From Bacillota bacterium (GTDB taxonomy: Bacteria; Bacillota_A; Clostridia; Christensenellales; Aristaeellaceae): DNA of 21,568 nucleotides. Made by a program: the position numbers and the translations under genes. The stretch lies in NCBI GenBank assembly GCA_023421735.1, contig JAEZSP010000029.1, forward strand, positions 1 through 21,568, read 5' to 3'. The notes beneath the pieces were generated by a model. That model saw nothing but the letters and a program-made list of their open reading frames with translations, was not told the DNA's origin and did not search any database. Positions within the stretch are counted from its first letter, which is position 1, and every line of letters starts with the position of its first letter. Shown here one piece after another: positions 1 through 6,952 of the stretch.

Positions 1-40
1 GGGCTGGGCTGGGCTGGGCTGGGCTGGGCTGGGCTGGGCT
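1..40. repeat. GGGCT pentanucleotide tandem repeat, 8 copies, cut by the window edge
   Basis: Eight perfect head-to-tail copies of GGGCT fill the first 40 bases and may continue to the left of the window. They lie downstream of the murQ stop, beyond a small stem-loop. I see no coding role from inside the window. The unit is 5 bp, so copy-number change would shift any reading frame running through it. Confidence 0.9.
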
Positions 41-45
41 TCTTT

Positions 46-72
46 TGCGGCTTGCGAATGGTACAAGCCGCA
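46..72 (-). other. Stem-loop downstream of murQ
   Basis: TGCGGCTTG at 46-54 and CAAGCCGCA at 64-72 form a perfect 9-bp stem with a 9-nt loop, about 35 bases after the murQ stop. Read on the minus strand it is followed by an A-rich stretch rather than T residues. It may mark or protect the 3' end of the transcript but is not a canonical intrinsic terminator. Confidence 0.5.
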
Positions 73-105
73 TGGAGGGAGCCTTGGCATCAGAAGGATA
101 GGATT

Positions 106-1017
106 TTATTGCTGTCCGAATTGCGAGAGGGCGCGGCGGACATGTCCCTGCGTTGCGTCGAGTGCGATTTGCGCCGCTTCCGCGTCTGTATCTGCGACCG
201 CCATGACGATGGCTCGTTTGAGATTGCCGTCGGCGCGCGCGATGACGGTCTCTGCCGCGGCGCGTTCGACCTTTGCCGCGCGCATCACGATCCGGATGCA
301 CCGATCGCGCAATTTTTTGTTTGTCGCGCGGACGTCCACCATGAGATTTTGATAGGTCTTTCCGCAAAGTGCCATCGTCGCGGTGGAGATCATGTTGAGA
401 ACCATCTTTGTCGCCGTGCCCGCCTTGAGCCGGGTGGAACCGGAGAGCGATTCCGGCCCGGTCGGGAGCGCGATTGCGATGTCGGAAGACGCTGCCATGG
501 GGGTATTTTCGTTGCAGACCACGCAGGCGACCCGCGCGCCGACGGTGCGCGCATACCGCATGGCACCCATGCAGTAGGGCGCACAGCCGCTGGCGCTCAA
601 GCCGACCACGAAATCGCGCGGCGAGAGATGGAGGCTCGCGAGCGCCTGTCTGCCCGCGTCTTCGTCGTCCTCCGCATTTTCGACGCTATGGCGCAGCGCG
701 CGATCGCCGCCCGCGATGACGCCGACGAACAGATTTTCTGGTACGCCGAATGTAGGCGGACATTCGGACGCGTCCAGCACGCCCAACCGCCCGCTTGTGC
801 CTGCGCCGATGTATATGACGCGCCCGCCCGCCATGATTGCCGCGTACGCCGCATCGACCGCCCGGGCGATGTCGGATTTTGCGGATGCGACCGCGCGAAG
901 GACATCCTGATCGACATGCGCCATCAGCTCGACGATTTCACGCGCCGACATGCGGTCGAGGTCTTCACTCGCCGGGTTCCAGCCTTCCGTTGCGAGGGAA
1001 TCATACTGCCTGTTCAT
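106..1017 (-). CDS. murQ: N-acetylmuramic acid 6-phosphate etherase
   Basis: MurQ cleaves the D-lactyl ether of MurNAc-6-phosphate in the cytoplasm, giving GlcNAc-6-phosphate and D-lactate, a step of cell-wall recycling. The 303-residue product has the usual family length and one SIS domain. The glycine-rich sugar-phosphate loop reads GAGTSGRLGVLDASECPPTF from about residue 71. Glu85 in SECPPT and Glu113 in SVENAED match the catalytic pair known as Glu83 and Glu114 in E. coli MurQ. The start at 1017 gives MNRQYDSLATEGWNP, the typical family N-terminus; an upstream in-frame extension is low-complexity Arg-rich and overlaps the kinase gene. The ATG overlaps the stop of the preceding kinase gene as ATGA, implying translational coupling. 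The pairing with a BadF-type kinase supports MurNAc salvage. Confidence 0.95.
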   Translation of the reverse strand: MNRQYDSLATEGWNPASEDLDRMSAREIVELMAHVDQDVLRAVASAKSDIARAVDAAYAAIMAGGRVIYIGAGTSGRLGVLDASECPPTFGVPENLFVGVIAGGDRALRHSVENAEDDEDAGRQALASLHLSPRDFVVGLSASGCAPYCMGAMRYARTVGARVACVVCNENTPMAASSDIAIALPTGPESLSGSTRLKAGTATKMVLNMISTATMALCGKTYQNLMVDVRATNKKLRDRCIRIVMRAAKVERAAAETVIARADGNLKRAIVMAVADTDAEAAQIALDATQGHVRRALSQFGQQ

Positions 1018-1949
1018 GTGTCTTCCACCGTCCGTTCGTAATTCTCGCGGAACTTGCTGTCCGCGGTTCTGCCGCACAATGCGGCGGCCGCAACCAACGC
1101 GCCGTATACGGGTGCATGAGAAGCCCTTCGGAGATCGAGGGCGAAGGGTACCGCTTTTTGACACACCTGCTTGAAAAGATCGTCGTCTGCGAACATGCCG
1201 CCCGAGAGCACGCAAATTACCCCCTGCGCATCGTATTGCGCGCGACAGGCGGCGATGAGTCCGGCAATTTCGGTTGCGCAGTGTTCGACAAGTTGCATGG
1301 CGACCGGATCGCCCGCCCGCGCGGCACCGAGCCCAACGGGCGCAAACGAGGCCACGCGCGCGACGCCGCCCGCGTAGATGTCCGGGATCGCGGCCTCAAG
1401 GGGCTTGCCGAGTATCTCCTCGACGCGCGAGAGGAGCAATGTCTGTGCGCCCCGCTTGTCGTGCGCGCGATAGGCGGCGCGCAGGCACGCCTGTCCGAGG
1501 GAAAAACCGCCGCCCGCATCGTCGATGAGAAATCCCCAGCCGCCGATTCGATTGACGCTGCCACTTTTGCGCACGAACGCAGATGCGCCCGTGCCGGCAA
1601 TCACGGCGATGCCGTCTGCGAGGCCGACTTCGCCGTTCAGGGCGTTGAGGGCGTCCGATGTGACAAAGACGCGGGCGATTCCCGGGAACGCGGCTGTGAT
1701 CCGTGCGTACAGGTCGTTTGCGACGGCGGGATCGGCCGCGCCGGCAATGCCCGCGTAGAGCGCGCACACGCCGTCTGCGTCACGCAGGGCATCCGCGAGG
1801 CGCGTAAACGCTGCCGCGACACCGATTTCGGAGGGATTCGTACCGGAAAGACGCATGCGCCGCACGACGGCGCCATCCGTCTGCGCAATGCAGACGTCTG
1901 TCTTGGTGCCGCCGCCGTCGATGCCGATCAGGCAGCCTTGTTTGCTCAT
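1014..1949 (-). CDS. murK: BadF/BadG-type amino-sugar kinase, probable MurNAc/GlcNAc kinase
   Basis: This 311-residue protein belongs to the BadF/BadG/BcrA/BcrD ATPase family (ASKHA fold). Its phosphate-1 loop is IGIDGGGTKTD near the N-terminus and its phosphate-2 loop is GTGASAF near residue 118, followed by GGWGFLIDDAGGGFSLG, typical of bacterial GlcNAc-kinase-like members. In Clostridium acetobutylicum MurK phosphorylates MurNAc and GlcNAc and is coupled to MurQ. The same gene order and ATGA overlap here make MurNAc the best guess for the substrate, though GlcNAc or glucosamine cannot be excluded from sequence. The start at 1949 gives MSKQGCLIGIDGGG and is preceded by GGAAGGG; the longer in-frame extension has no domain content. 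A 7-bp inverted repeat lies 21 bp upstream of the start. Confidence 0.85.
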   Translation of the reverse strand: MSKQGCLIGIDGGGTKTDVCIAQTDGAVVRRMRLSGTNPSEIGVAAAFTRLADALRDADGVCALYAGIAGAADPAVANDLYARITAAFPGIARVFVTSDALNALNGEVGLADGIAVIAGTGASAFVRKSGSVNRIGGWGFLIDDAGGGFSLGQACLRAAYRAHDKRGAQTLLLSRVEEILGKPLEAAIPDIYAGGVARVASFAPVGLGAARAGDPVAMQLVEHCATEIAGLIAACRAQYDAQGVICVLSGGMFADDDLFKQVCQKAVPFALDLRRASHAPVYGALVAAAALCGRTADSKFRENYERTVEDT

Positions 1950-1970
1950 GATAATCCCTTCCGCGTGCAA

Positions 1971-1989
1971 CCGTATGCCGGTCATACGG
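1971..1989. promoter_or_regulatory. Inverted repeat upstream of the kinase-murQ genes, possible operator
   Basis: CCGTATG and CATACGG form a perfect 7-bp inverted repeat with a 5-bp spacer, ending 21 bp before the kinase ATG. Its size and place would suit an operator for a local regulator or a small leader hairpin. No regulator gene is adjacent and no clear promoter was found in the 180 bp upstream, so its function is a guess. Confidence 0.35.
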
Positions 1990-2127
1990 CGTTTGCCGCA
2001 ATGCGAGTCCCGGGATGATGAATTGAATGCCACACGAATGGCGGTTGCCGCGCCATTTTGCGAAACCGGGGTTCTTGTAAAGAACGGATGCGCGTCTGGT
2101 TTCGGGAATCGATGGTGCGGGTTTGCG

Positions 2128-2158
2128 AACGTCCGCCTGCGTAAAGCAGACGGACGTT
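2128..2158 (-). terminator. Strong hairpin after larC, probable transcript end
   Basis: AACGTCCGCCTGC at 2128-2140 pairs with GCAGACGGACGTT at 2146-2158, a 13-bp stem around a 5-nt loop with one G-T wobble when read on the minus strand. It starts 26 bases after the larC stop and separates the lar genes from the kinase-murQ pair. There is no T-tract after it on either strand, so it is either a weak terminator or an mRNA 3' stabiliser or processing hairpin. Confidence 0.5.
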
Positions 2159-2183
2159 GTTGCGCCATACCGTCAATGGCTGG

Positions 2184-3548
2184 TTAGACCCTGTAGGCGC
2201 GCATGGCCGCATCCATCACGAGGGAGACGGGAATGTTTTTCTCGTCCGCGATTTGCGCCGCGTCCGCAAATTCGGGCTTCGCCTTTTGGATGCCGAAGCC
2301 CTCGGCGGTCTTGATGCGCACATCGCCGTATTCGGTTGAAACGGTTGCCGCGCCGGGCGTCATGATATGGCGCTTCAGATGCTTTGTGCGCACGCCGAGC
2401 GTGGTCGTATGAAGGAGCATCAATTTTGCCAGCGCATCCTCGTCCGCAGGCTTTGCGAGGCAGGTGAGCATGGTGGCGGGACGGTTCTTCTTCATTTGGA
2501 TGGGCGTCATGAACACGTCAAGCGCGCCGGCCGCGAGCAATTTTTCCATCGCGTAGCCCATTCGTTCCGCCGTCATGTCGTCGAGGTTGCAGGTGAGTTC
2601 CGCGATTTCGTCCGCACCGGATTCGGTTTCACCGATCATCGCGCGCACGCAGTTTGCCTGTTCAAAGTCCTTTTTTCCCATGCCGTATCCGATGTTTTCG
2701 ACCGCCATGACGGGCATATCGCCGAAGGACACCGCGAAGTGCTTCAAAAGCGCCGCGCCGGTGGGGGTACACAGTTCGCCCCGAACGCGCCCGCCATAGG
2801 TCGGCACGCCGCGCAGGATATGCGCCGTCGCGGGGGCGGGGACGGGCAGGATGCCGTGCGCACATTTCACCTGACCGCTGCCCACATGGATGGGCGAGGC
2901 GACGATCTTTTCCGGCGCGAGCAGATCGATGAGAAGGCACACGCCCACCACATCCGCGACCGCGTCCAGGGAGCCGACTTCGTGGAAATGAACCTCATCG
3001 ACGGGGCGGTTATGCGCGTGCGCCTCCGCTTCCGCGATGAGCCGATAGACGGCGCGGGCATTTTCCTTCACGGATTGGGGAATGTCGAGATCCTCGATGA
3101 TGTGTCCGATGCCGTGCAGGTCGGCGTGAAGATGGTCGTGGTGGTGGTCGTGATCATGGTGGTGATCGTGGTCGTGATCATGGTGGTGATCGTGGTCGTG
3201 ATCGAGGTGATCGAGGTGATCGTGATCATGATGGTGGTCGTGGTCATGGTCGTGATCGTGGTCGTGATGGTGGTCGTGATCATGGTCGTGATCGTGGTGG
3301 TGGTCGTGGTGATCATGGTCGTGGTGCACATCGATGCTTTCTTCCTCCACCCCGCCGACCGTAACATTCATATGCGTGCCTGCGATGCCGCACTTGACGG
3401 AATCTTCGCGGGCGACCGCGACGCCGGGGAGCCCCAGCGCGTTCATTTTAGCCAAGAACGCATCCCGATCGGGAACGAGTTCCAGAAGCGCCGCCATGAG
3501 CATATCGCCGGCCGCGCCCATTGCGCATTCAAAGTACAATGTCTTCAT
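2184..3548 (-). CDS. larC: Nickel-pincer cofactor biosynthesis protein LarC with a giant His/Asp insert
   Basis: LarC is the CTP-dependent cyclometallase that inserts nickel into the pyridinium bis-thiocarboxylate ligand made by LarB and LarE, completing the cofactor used by LarA-type racemases and epimerases. The 454-residue product starts with MKTLYFECAMGAAGDM, the family's hallmark N-terminus, and later has HFHEVGSLDAVADVVG and ELCTPTGAALLKHF. Residues 75-145 are a His/Asp tract with 41 histidines. In Lactobacillus plantarum LarC is made from two ORFs by programmed frameshift; here it is one uninterrupted frame. The ATG overlaps the larB stop as ATGA and has GGAGGG upstream. The tract is likely a nickel or zinc reservoir, by analogy with His-rich nickel chaperones; this is inference. 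Confidence 0.95.
   Translation of the reverse strand: MKTLYFECAMGAAGDMLMAALLELVPDRDAFLAKMNALGLPGVAVAREDSVKCGIAGTHMNVTVGGVEEESIDVHHDHDHHDHHHDHDHDHDHHHDHDHDHDHDHHHDHDHLDHLDHDHDHHHDHDHDHHHDHDHHHDHLHADLHGIGHIIEDLDIPQSVKENARAVYRLIAEAEAHAHNRPVDEVHFHEVGSLDAVADVVGVCLLIDLLAPEKIVASPIHVGSGQVKCAHGILPVPAPATAHILRGVPTYGGRVRGELCTPTGAALLKHFAVSFGDMPVMAVENIGYGMGKKDFEQANCVRAMIGETESGADEIAELTCNLDDMTAERMGYAMEKLLAAGALDVFMTPIQMKKNRPATMLTCLAKPADEDALAKLMLLHTTTLGVRTKHLKRHIMTPGAATVSTEYGDVRIKTAEGFGIQKAKPEFADAAQIADEKNIPVSLVMDAAMRAYRV
3114..3326 (-). repeat. DNA repeat encoding the His-Asp tract of LarC
   Basis: About 213 bp are built almost only from CAC/CAT and GAC/GAT codons, giving quasi-periodic 6- and 12-bp units such as GTGGTCGTGATC on the plus strand. 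It encodes LarC residues 75-145. Steps of 6 or 12 bp keep the frame, so length can drift between strains without breaking the gene. Confidence 0.9.
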
Positions 3549-4300
3549 TTGAGTCCCTCCATTTGATTGATCATGGCGGCGAGGTAGCCCGCGCCGAAGC
3601 CGTTATCGATATTGACGACGGAGACGCCGCTTGCGCAGGAATTGAGCATTGAGAGAAGCGCGGACACGCCGCCGAAGTTTGCGCCGTAGCCGACGGAGGT
3701 GGGCACGGCGACGACCGGGCAATCGACGAGTCCGCCGACCACGCTGGCAAGCGCGCCTTCCATACCCGCGACGGCGATGACGCAGCGCGCGGAAAACAGG
3801 ACGTCGAGCCGGGAGAGCAGCCTGTGAAGACCCGCCACGCCCACGTCATAGAGCCGCGTGACGCGGTTTCCGAACGCCTCGAGCGTGAGGGCTGCCTCCT
3901 CGCAAACCGCCATATCGCTGGTGCCGCCGGAAGCGATCACCACATGGCCCACGAGCGGGCGCTCCTCCTTGCCGACGATGCCGACGCCGGACATCTCATG
4001 ATACCACAGGTCGGTCTGTATTTCGACGACATCCGCCTTTTCGCGTGACATGCGCGTGATGAGGATGTTGCGCGCGCCTCCGTCATAGAGCCTTTTCGCG
4101 ATGCCGGCGATCTGTTCACCGGTCTTGCCCGCGCCATAGATCACCTCGCCGAAGCCCTGGCGGACGCCGCGATGGTTATCGATGACCGCGTAGCCGATGT
4201 CGTCGAACGGGGCGTATTTGAGCTGGGTCACCATCTCCTCCGGGGAGAGAGCGCCCGATTTTACCAGATTGAGCTTTTCAAGCAGTTCTCTTTTGTCCAT
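3545..4300 (-). CDS. larB: Nickel-pincer cofactor biosynthesis protein LarB
   Basis: LarB carboxylates the pyridinium ring of nicotinic acid adenine dinucleotide and hydrolyses the phosphoanhydride, giving the dicarboxylated mononucleotide used by LarE. The 251-residue product has the family's usual length, with an AIR-carboxylase (PurE-like) C-terminal half showing VAGMEGALASVVGGLV and VPTSVGYGANFGGVSALLSM. Cys222 in LNSCASG sits where L. plantarum LarB has its catalytic Cys221. The N-terminal part contains GFGEVIYGAGKT, also typical. The gene is coupled on both sides: TAATG with larE upstream and ATGA with larC downstream. AAGGAG lies just before the ATG. Confidence 0.95.
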   Translation of the reverse strand: MDKRELLEKLNLVKSGALSPEEMVTQLKYAPFDDIGYAVIDNHRGVRQGFGEVIYGAGKTGEQIAGIAKRLYDGGARNILITRMSREKADVVEIQTDLWYHEMSGVGIVGKEERPLVGHVVIASGGTSDMAVCEEAALTLEAFGNRVTRLYDVGVAGLHRLLSRLDVLFSARCVIAVAGMEGALASVVGGLVDCPVVAVPTSVGYGANFGGVSALLSMLNSCASGVSVVNIDNGFGAGYLAAMINQMEGLK

Positions 4301-5052
4301 TATCGCTCCTTGAGGTCGAGAAGAATGGCGTCGAAGCTGCCCTCGAGTTGTTTCAGGATCTCGTCACGCCGCGCGAACGCATCGGCGATCTGATCCTTTT
4401 TGAATTGGAGCCGCGCGTGATTACCGATCACGCGCGCGCGGAAATCCGTAAAGCCCATGGCGAACAGCGCGTTTTCGGCGCGTTCGACCTTTTGAAGGGT
4501 TTCGGAGGAGAGTTTTTGCCCGGTGGGGACGCGCGTGGCGAGACAGGCGTAGGCGGGTTTATCCCAGATGAAGAGGTGTGCGGCGCGCGCGTACTTTCTG
4601 ACCATATCCTTTGTGATGCCGCAATCGCGCAGGGGGGAGACGACCTTCAGTTCGGAAAGCGCCTTCATGCCGGGCCGGTCTCCCGCATCGTCCGAGGCAT
4701 TTGTGCCGTCGATGAGCAGCGTATAGCCGTCTGCCCTTGCGCGCGCGGTGAGCGTGGAAAAGAGGGTGTGTTTGCAATAGTAGCAGCGGTCGGCGGGGTT
4801 TTCCAAAACCTTGGGATTTGAAAGGGCGTCCAGTTCGATCACGACCATGTCGGCGCTCAGCTCGTCCGCGAGGCGGTGCGCGTCCTTCAATTCAAATTCC
4901 GGCTGGAATTGAGAATGAATGTAATAGGCGCGGACATCGCAGCCCGATTTTTTGGCAGCATAGAGCAAATACGAGCTATCCGTACCGCCCGAGAACGCAA
5001 GCGCGAGCCGGGGATTTTCTGCGAAGAATTTCGCCAATGATTCAGGAATCAT
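4300..5052 (-). CDS. larE: ATP-dependent sulfur transferase LarE
   Basis: LarE adenylates the LarB product and replaces its carboxylate oxygens with sulfur to build the bis-thiocarboxylate ligand. The 250-residue protein has a PP-loop ATPase motif, FSGGTDSSYLL, at residues 20-30. Three cysteines stand out: Cys90 and Cys93 in RCYYCKH and Cys170 in AYACLATRVPTG. Cys170 appears to correspond to the sacrificial Cys176 of L. plantarum LarE. The extra CxxC pair fits the LarE class that binds a [4Fe-4S] cluster through three cysteines and recycles sulfur; this assignment is inference. It is first in the larE-larB-larC operon, with AGGAGG 5 nt before ATG and a near-consensus promoter upstream. No larA is visible in the window. 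Confidence 0.94.
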   Translation of the reverse strand: MIPESLAKFFAENPRLALAFSGGTDSSYLLYAAKKSGCDVRAYYIHSQFQPEFELKDAHRLADELSADMVVIELDALSNPKVLENPADRCYYCKHTLFSTLTARARADGYTLLIDGTNASDDAGDRPGMKALSELKVVSPLRDCGITKDMVRKYARAAHLFIWDKPAYACLATRVPTGQKLSSETLQKVERAENALFAMGFTDFRARVIGNHARLQFKKDQIADAFARRDEILKQLEGSFDAILLDLKER

Positions 5053-5121
5053 CGTTGCCTCCTATAAATGCGACGCCATCCTCCTTTTGCGGCGGACGGC
5101 GTCTTCATAACAACCAAGTAT

Positions 5122-5150
5122 ATCTTATCAAAAGCGCGGATTCTTGTCAA
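5122..5150 (-). promoter_or_regulatory. SigA-type promoter of the larE-larB-larC operon
   Basis: Read on the minus strand, TTGACA (5150-5145), a 17-bp spacer and TAAGAT (5127-5122) form a nearly ideal promoter. The predicted start near 5115 gives a leader of about 62 nt. That leader contains an imperfect 10-bp hairpin (GACGCCGTCC with GGATGGCGTC). It also holds a 19-codon basic ORF at 5108-5049 whose stop overlaps the larE ATG as ATGA; I regard that ORF as probably fortuitous. Confidence 0.85.
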
Positions 5151-5204
5151 CCGATTCTGTTCGGGATGCGCGGCTCATATCATGGGGCGAATGGAGGCGA
5201 TGAA

Positions 5205-5930
5205 ATGAGCGACGAATCGACGACGAGCGCGCGGCGGGTGCTCGCGCGTGGCGTAGCCGATCTGGACGGCGACGGGAAGCCGGAGCTGATCACGGTGACG
5301 GGCGTGCCGGTTTCGGAGGGCGGATTTTCGCGCGACATGGTGATGCTGATCAGAAACGGTGCGACGGGACGGACGTCGCGCGTCGTGCCGCCACAGAACG
5401 AGGGATACCCGCCCTGGCTGGTATTTTCAAATCTGACGGGCGGACAGGGGAGCGACATATTGCTGGTGATTCCAACCGGCGGCAGCGGCGGCATCGAAAA
5501 CGCATACGCGTATAAGTACCTGCGGGGCGCGCCGATCCTCGTATTTTCGACGGACACGTTCGATCAGGATTACCAATACAGTGTGACATACAAGGATGAT
5601 TACCGCGTGGAGGTAGTGAGCCTTGCAAACGGGCAGGCGTACATGATCGACCTATCGCTGCGCGGGGACGACTATCTTTCGCAGATTTACAATCCGGATG
5701 GCACGCTCATCAAGCCCGTCGAGGGATTTGTCAGTCCCGTTTCCGGCATCTATCCGGTCGATTTTGACGGCGACGGGGTCGCTTCGCTGTTTACGTTTCA
5801 GGAGATTTCGGGGCTTTATCGCGCGGACGCGCTGGGATACGTGCAGAACATACTCACGTGGGTTGGGACGTCGTTCATGCTCGAGGCGCAGTACGTGGCG
5901 GTGTTTGGCACGCAGGAAGCGGAGACGTAG
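5205..5930 (+). CDS. FG-GAP/VCBS-like repeat protein of unknown function, no signal peptide
   Basis: The 241-residue product contains two Asp-rich calcium-loop motifs typical of FG-GAP/VCBS propeller repeats: DLDGDGKPEL at residues 19-28 and DFDGDGVASLF at 186-196. The middle is Gly, Tyr and Asp-rich beta-strand-like sequence. Members of this fold usually act outside the cell, yet no signal peptide or membrane segment is visible with this start. The start at 5205 is chosen for GGAGG at 5193-5197. Upstream in-frame ATGs lack a ribosome site and also give no secretion signal. The gene is divergent from the lar operon and 65 bp upstream of another Tyr/Gly-rich secreted protein gene. Function is not recognised. 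Confidence 0.8.
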   Translation: MSDESTTSARRVLARGVADLDGDGKPELITVTGVPVSEGGFSRDMVMLIRNGATGRTSRVVPPQNEGYPPWLVFSNLTGGQGSDILLVIPTGGSGGIENAYAYKYLRGAPILVFSTDTFDQDYQYSVTYKDDYRVEVVSLANGQAYMIDLSLRGDDYLSQIYNPDGTLIKPVEGFVSPVSGIYPVDFDGDGVASLFTFQEISGLYRADALGYVQNILTWVGTSFMLEAQYVAVFGTQEAET

Positions 5931-5995
5931 AGGAACATAATGGATGCGTTATGCGTCTATTGCAGAAGGAAAGACTGTGATACAGGAGTGATGAT

Positions 5996-6706
5996 ATGAA
6001 GAAGATACTTGGATTTGCGCTCGCCGCGCTCGTGGCGTTTGGCGCGATTGGCGCGGTGGCAGAGGGCGCGCAGGATGTGGCGCTGGGCGGCGTGGTGACC
6101 GAGGTGGCGGACGGATCGATGATCTTCAATACGGAAGCATACGGCGACGTGCGCGTCGAATACGACGAGACGACCGAGATGGTGGGCCTGGAGGACGGCA
6201 TTCAGGCGGGCACATACGTCATCGTGGATTATTCCGGGGCGATGACACGTTCGGTGCCGCCGCAGATCTTTGCAACGAAGATTTCGATGTTTGTGGTTCT
6301 GGGAACCGTCGTCGGGGTTTCGGATGCGGGCTTGCTTGTGGAGCAGGCGGACCAGCAGCAGATCCTTGTCCATTTGCAGGACGGCATGGCGCCCCTTTAC
6401 TTTGGGTGTCCGGTGGACGTGTATTATTCCGGCATTATGGCGATGTCGGAGCCCGGGCAGATTACCGCGCTTTACATCGTGACGCCCACGCTCGAAGGCA
6501 TGATCACCGAGCGCGGGGACGGTTATTTCATGATGTCGGCAACCGACGGGCAGGCATACATGGTCAACAACGACGACGGGACGCATGTGGATGCCGCGCT
6601 CAACGTCGGGGATGAAATCAGCGTGTATTACACGGGCACGGCAACAAAATCGGAGCCGCCGCAGATCTATGCGATTGCCGTGTTCCATGAGACGAAAGCG
6701 GAATAG
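5996..6706 (+). CDS. Secreted protein with three tandem homologous repeats, unknown function
   Basis: A 236-residue product with a clear signal peptide (MKK plus a hydrophobic core, likely cleaved after GAVA near residue 22) and no lipobox. The mature part consists of three diverged repeats of about 65 residues, at roughly 30-98, 102-162 and 167-230. Each runs as a glycine-led strand, an acidic stretch, then YSG or YTG (79, 144, 212) and a conserved SVPPQI, SEPGQI or SEPPQI (86, 151, 219). The pattern suggests small beta-barrel domains, perhaps OB-like, but I do not recognise the family. AGGAG precedes the ATG. A strong terminator follows 10 bases after the stop, so this gene ends its transcript. 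Confidence 0.85.
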   Translation: MKKILGFALAALVAFGAIGAVAEGAQDVALGGVVTEVADGSMIFNTEAYGDVRVEYDETTEMVGLEDGIQAGTYVIVDYSGAMTRSVPPQIFATKISMFVVLGTVVGVSDAGLLVEQADQQQILVHLQDGMAPLYFGCPVDVYYSGIMAMSEPGQITALYIVTPTLEGMITERGDGYFMMSATDGQAYMVNNDDGTHVDAALNVGDEISVYYTGTATKSEPPQIYAIAVFHETKAE

Positions 6707-6715
6707 CCCTTTTTC

Positions 6716-6741
6716 AAAAGCCCCTGCGCGGGGCTTTTTTT
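6716..6741 (+). terminator. Intrinsic terminator after the triple-repeat secreted protein
   Basis: AAAAGCCCC (6716-6724) and GGGGCTTTT (6730-6738) form a 9-bp stem with loop TGCGC, running into a T-tract to 6741. The A-tract on the left could let it act in both directions. Confidence 0.93.
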
Positions 6742-6752
6742 CGTTTGGAGCC

Positions 6753-6780
6753 TTGCTATTTTTGTTGATGCGTGTATACT
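6753..6780 (+). promoter_or_regulatory. Promoter of the ABC exporter genes, with a long leader
   Basis: TTGCTA, a 16-bp spacer and TATACT lie just after the preceding terminator. The leader would be about 165 nt long before the ATG at 6953. It stays open in the exporter frame but has no ribosome site for the upstream ATG at 6806, so I treat it as untranslated. Confidence 0.65.
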
Positions 6781-6952
6781 AAATGATACGCGGGCTAACG
6801 ATTTAATGCGGATAGGAAACGTCCATTTTTTGTGGATTGATGACGACGGATTGCGCGGTCAAATGCAGCGCGTTCTCTGCGCGGCGGAAAGCATGGAAGG
6901 GGCGTATCGGCGCTGTAACGCGGTTTATCCGGCGAACGAAAAGGGTGACAGA

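Noticed and set aside
52..1041. Long plus-strand open frame opposite murQ, rich in Arg, Cys and His
   Set aside because: It is the antisense of a well-supported murQ and has no domain, ribosome site or natural composition; G+C-rich codons create such shadows.
3114..3326. Repetitive GTGGTCGTGATC units that could be taken for a CRISPR or satellite array
   Set aside because: Units are 6-12 bp without spacers and translate cleanly as the LarC His/Asp tract in frame.
2367..3566. Plus-strand frame opposite larC with a long Val/Ile/Met run
   Set aside because: The run is the reverse strand of the His-Asp codons (GTG, GTC, ATC, ATG). It resembles a membrane segment but is an artefact of the repeat.
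4818..5204. N-terminal extension of the FG-GAP gene through the lar promoter region
   Set aside because: It overlaps larE antisense, crosses a strong opposite promoter, and lacks a ribosome site; GGAGG places the start at 5205.
6806..6952. 49-residue N-terminal extension of the first ABC exporter subunit
   Set aside because: No ribosome site before ATG 6806, and family proteins begin near the MRFIGQLIKRH segment.
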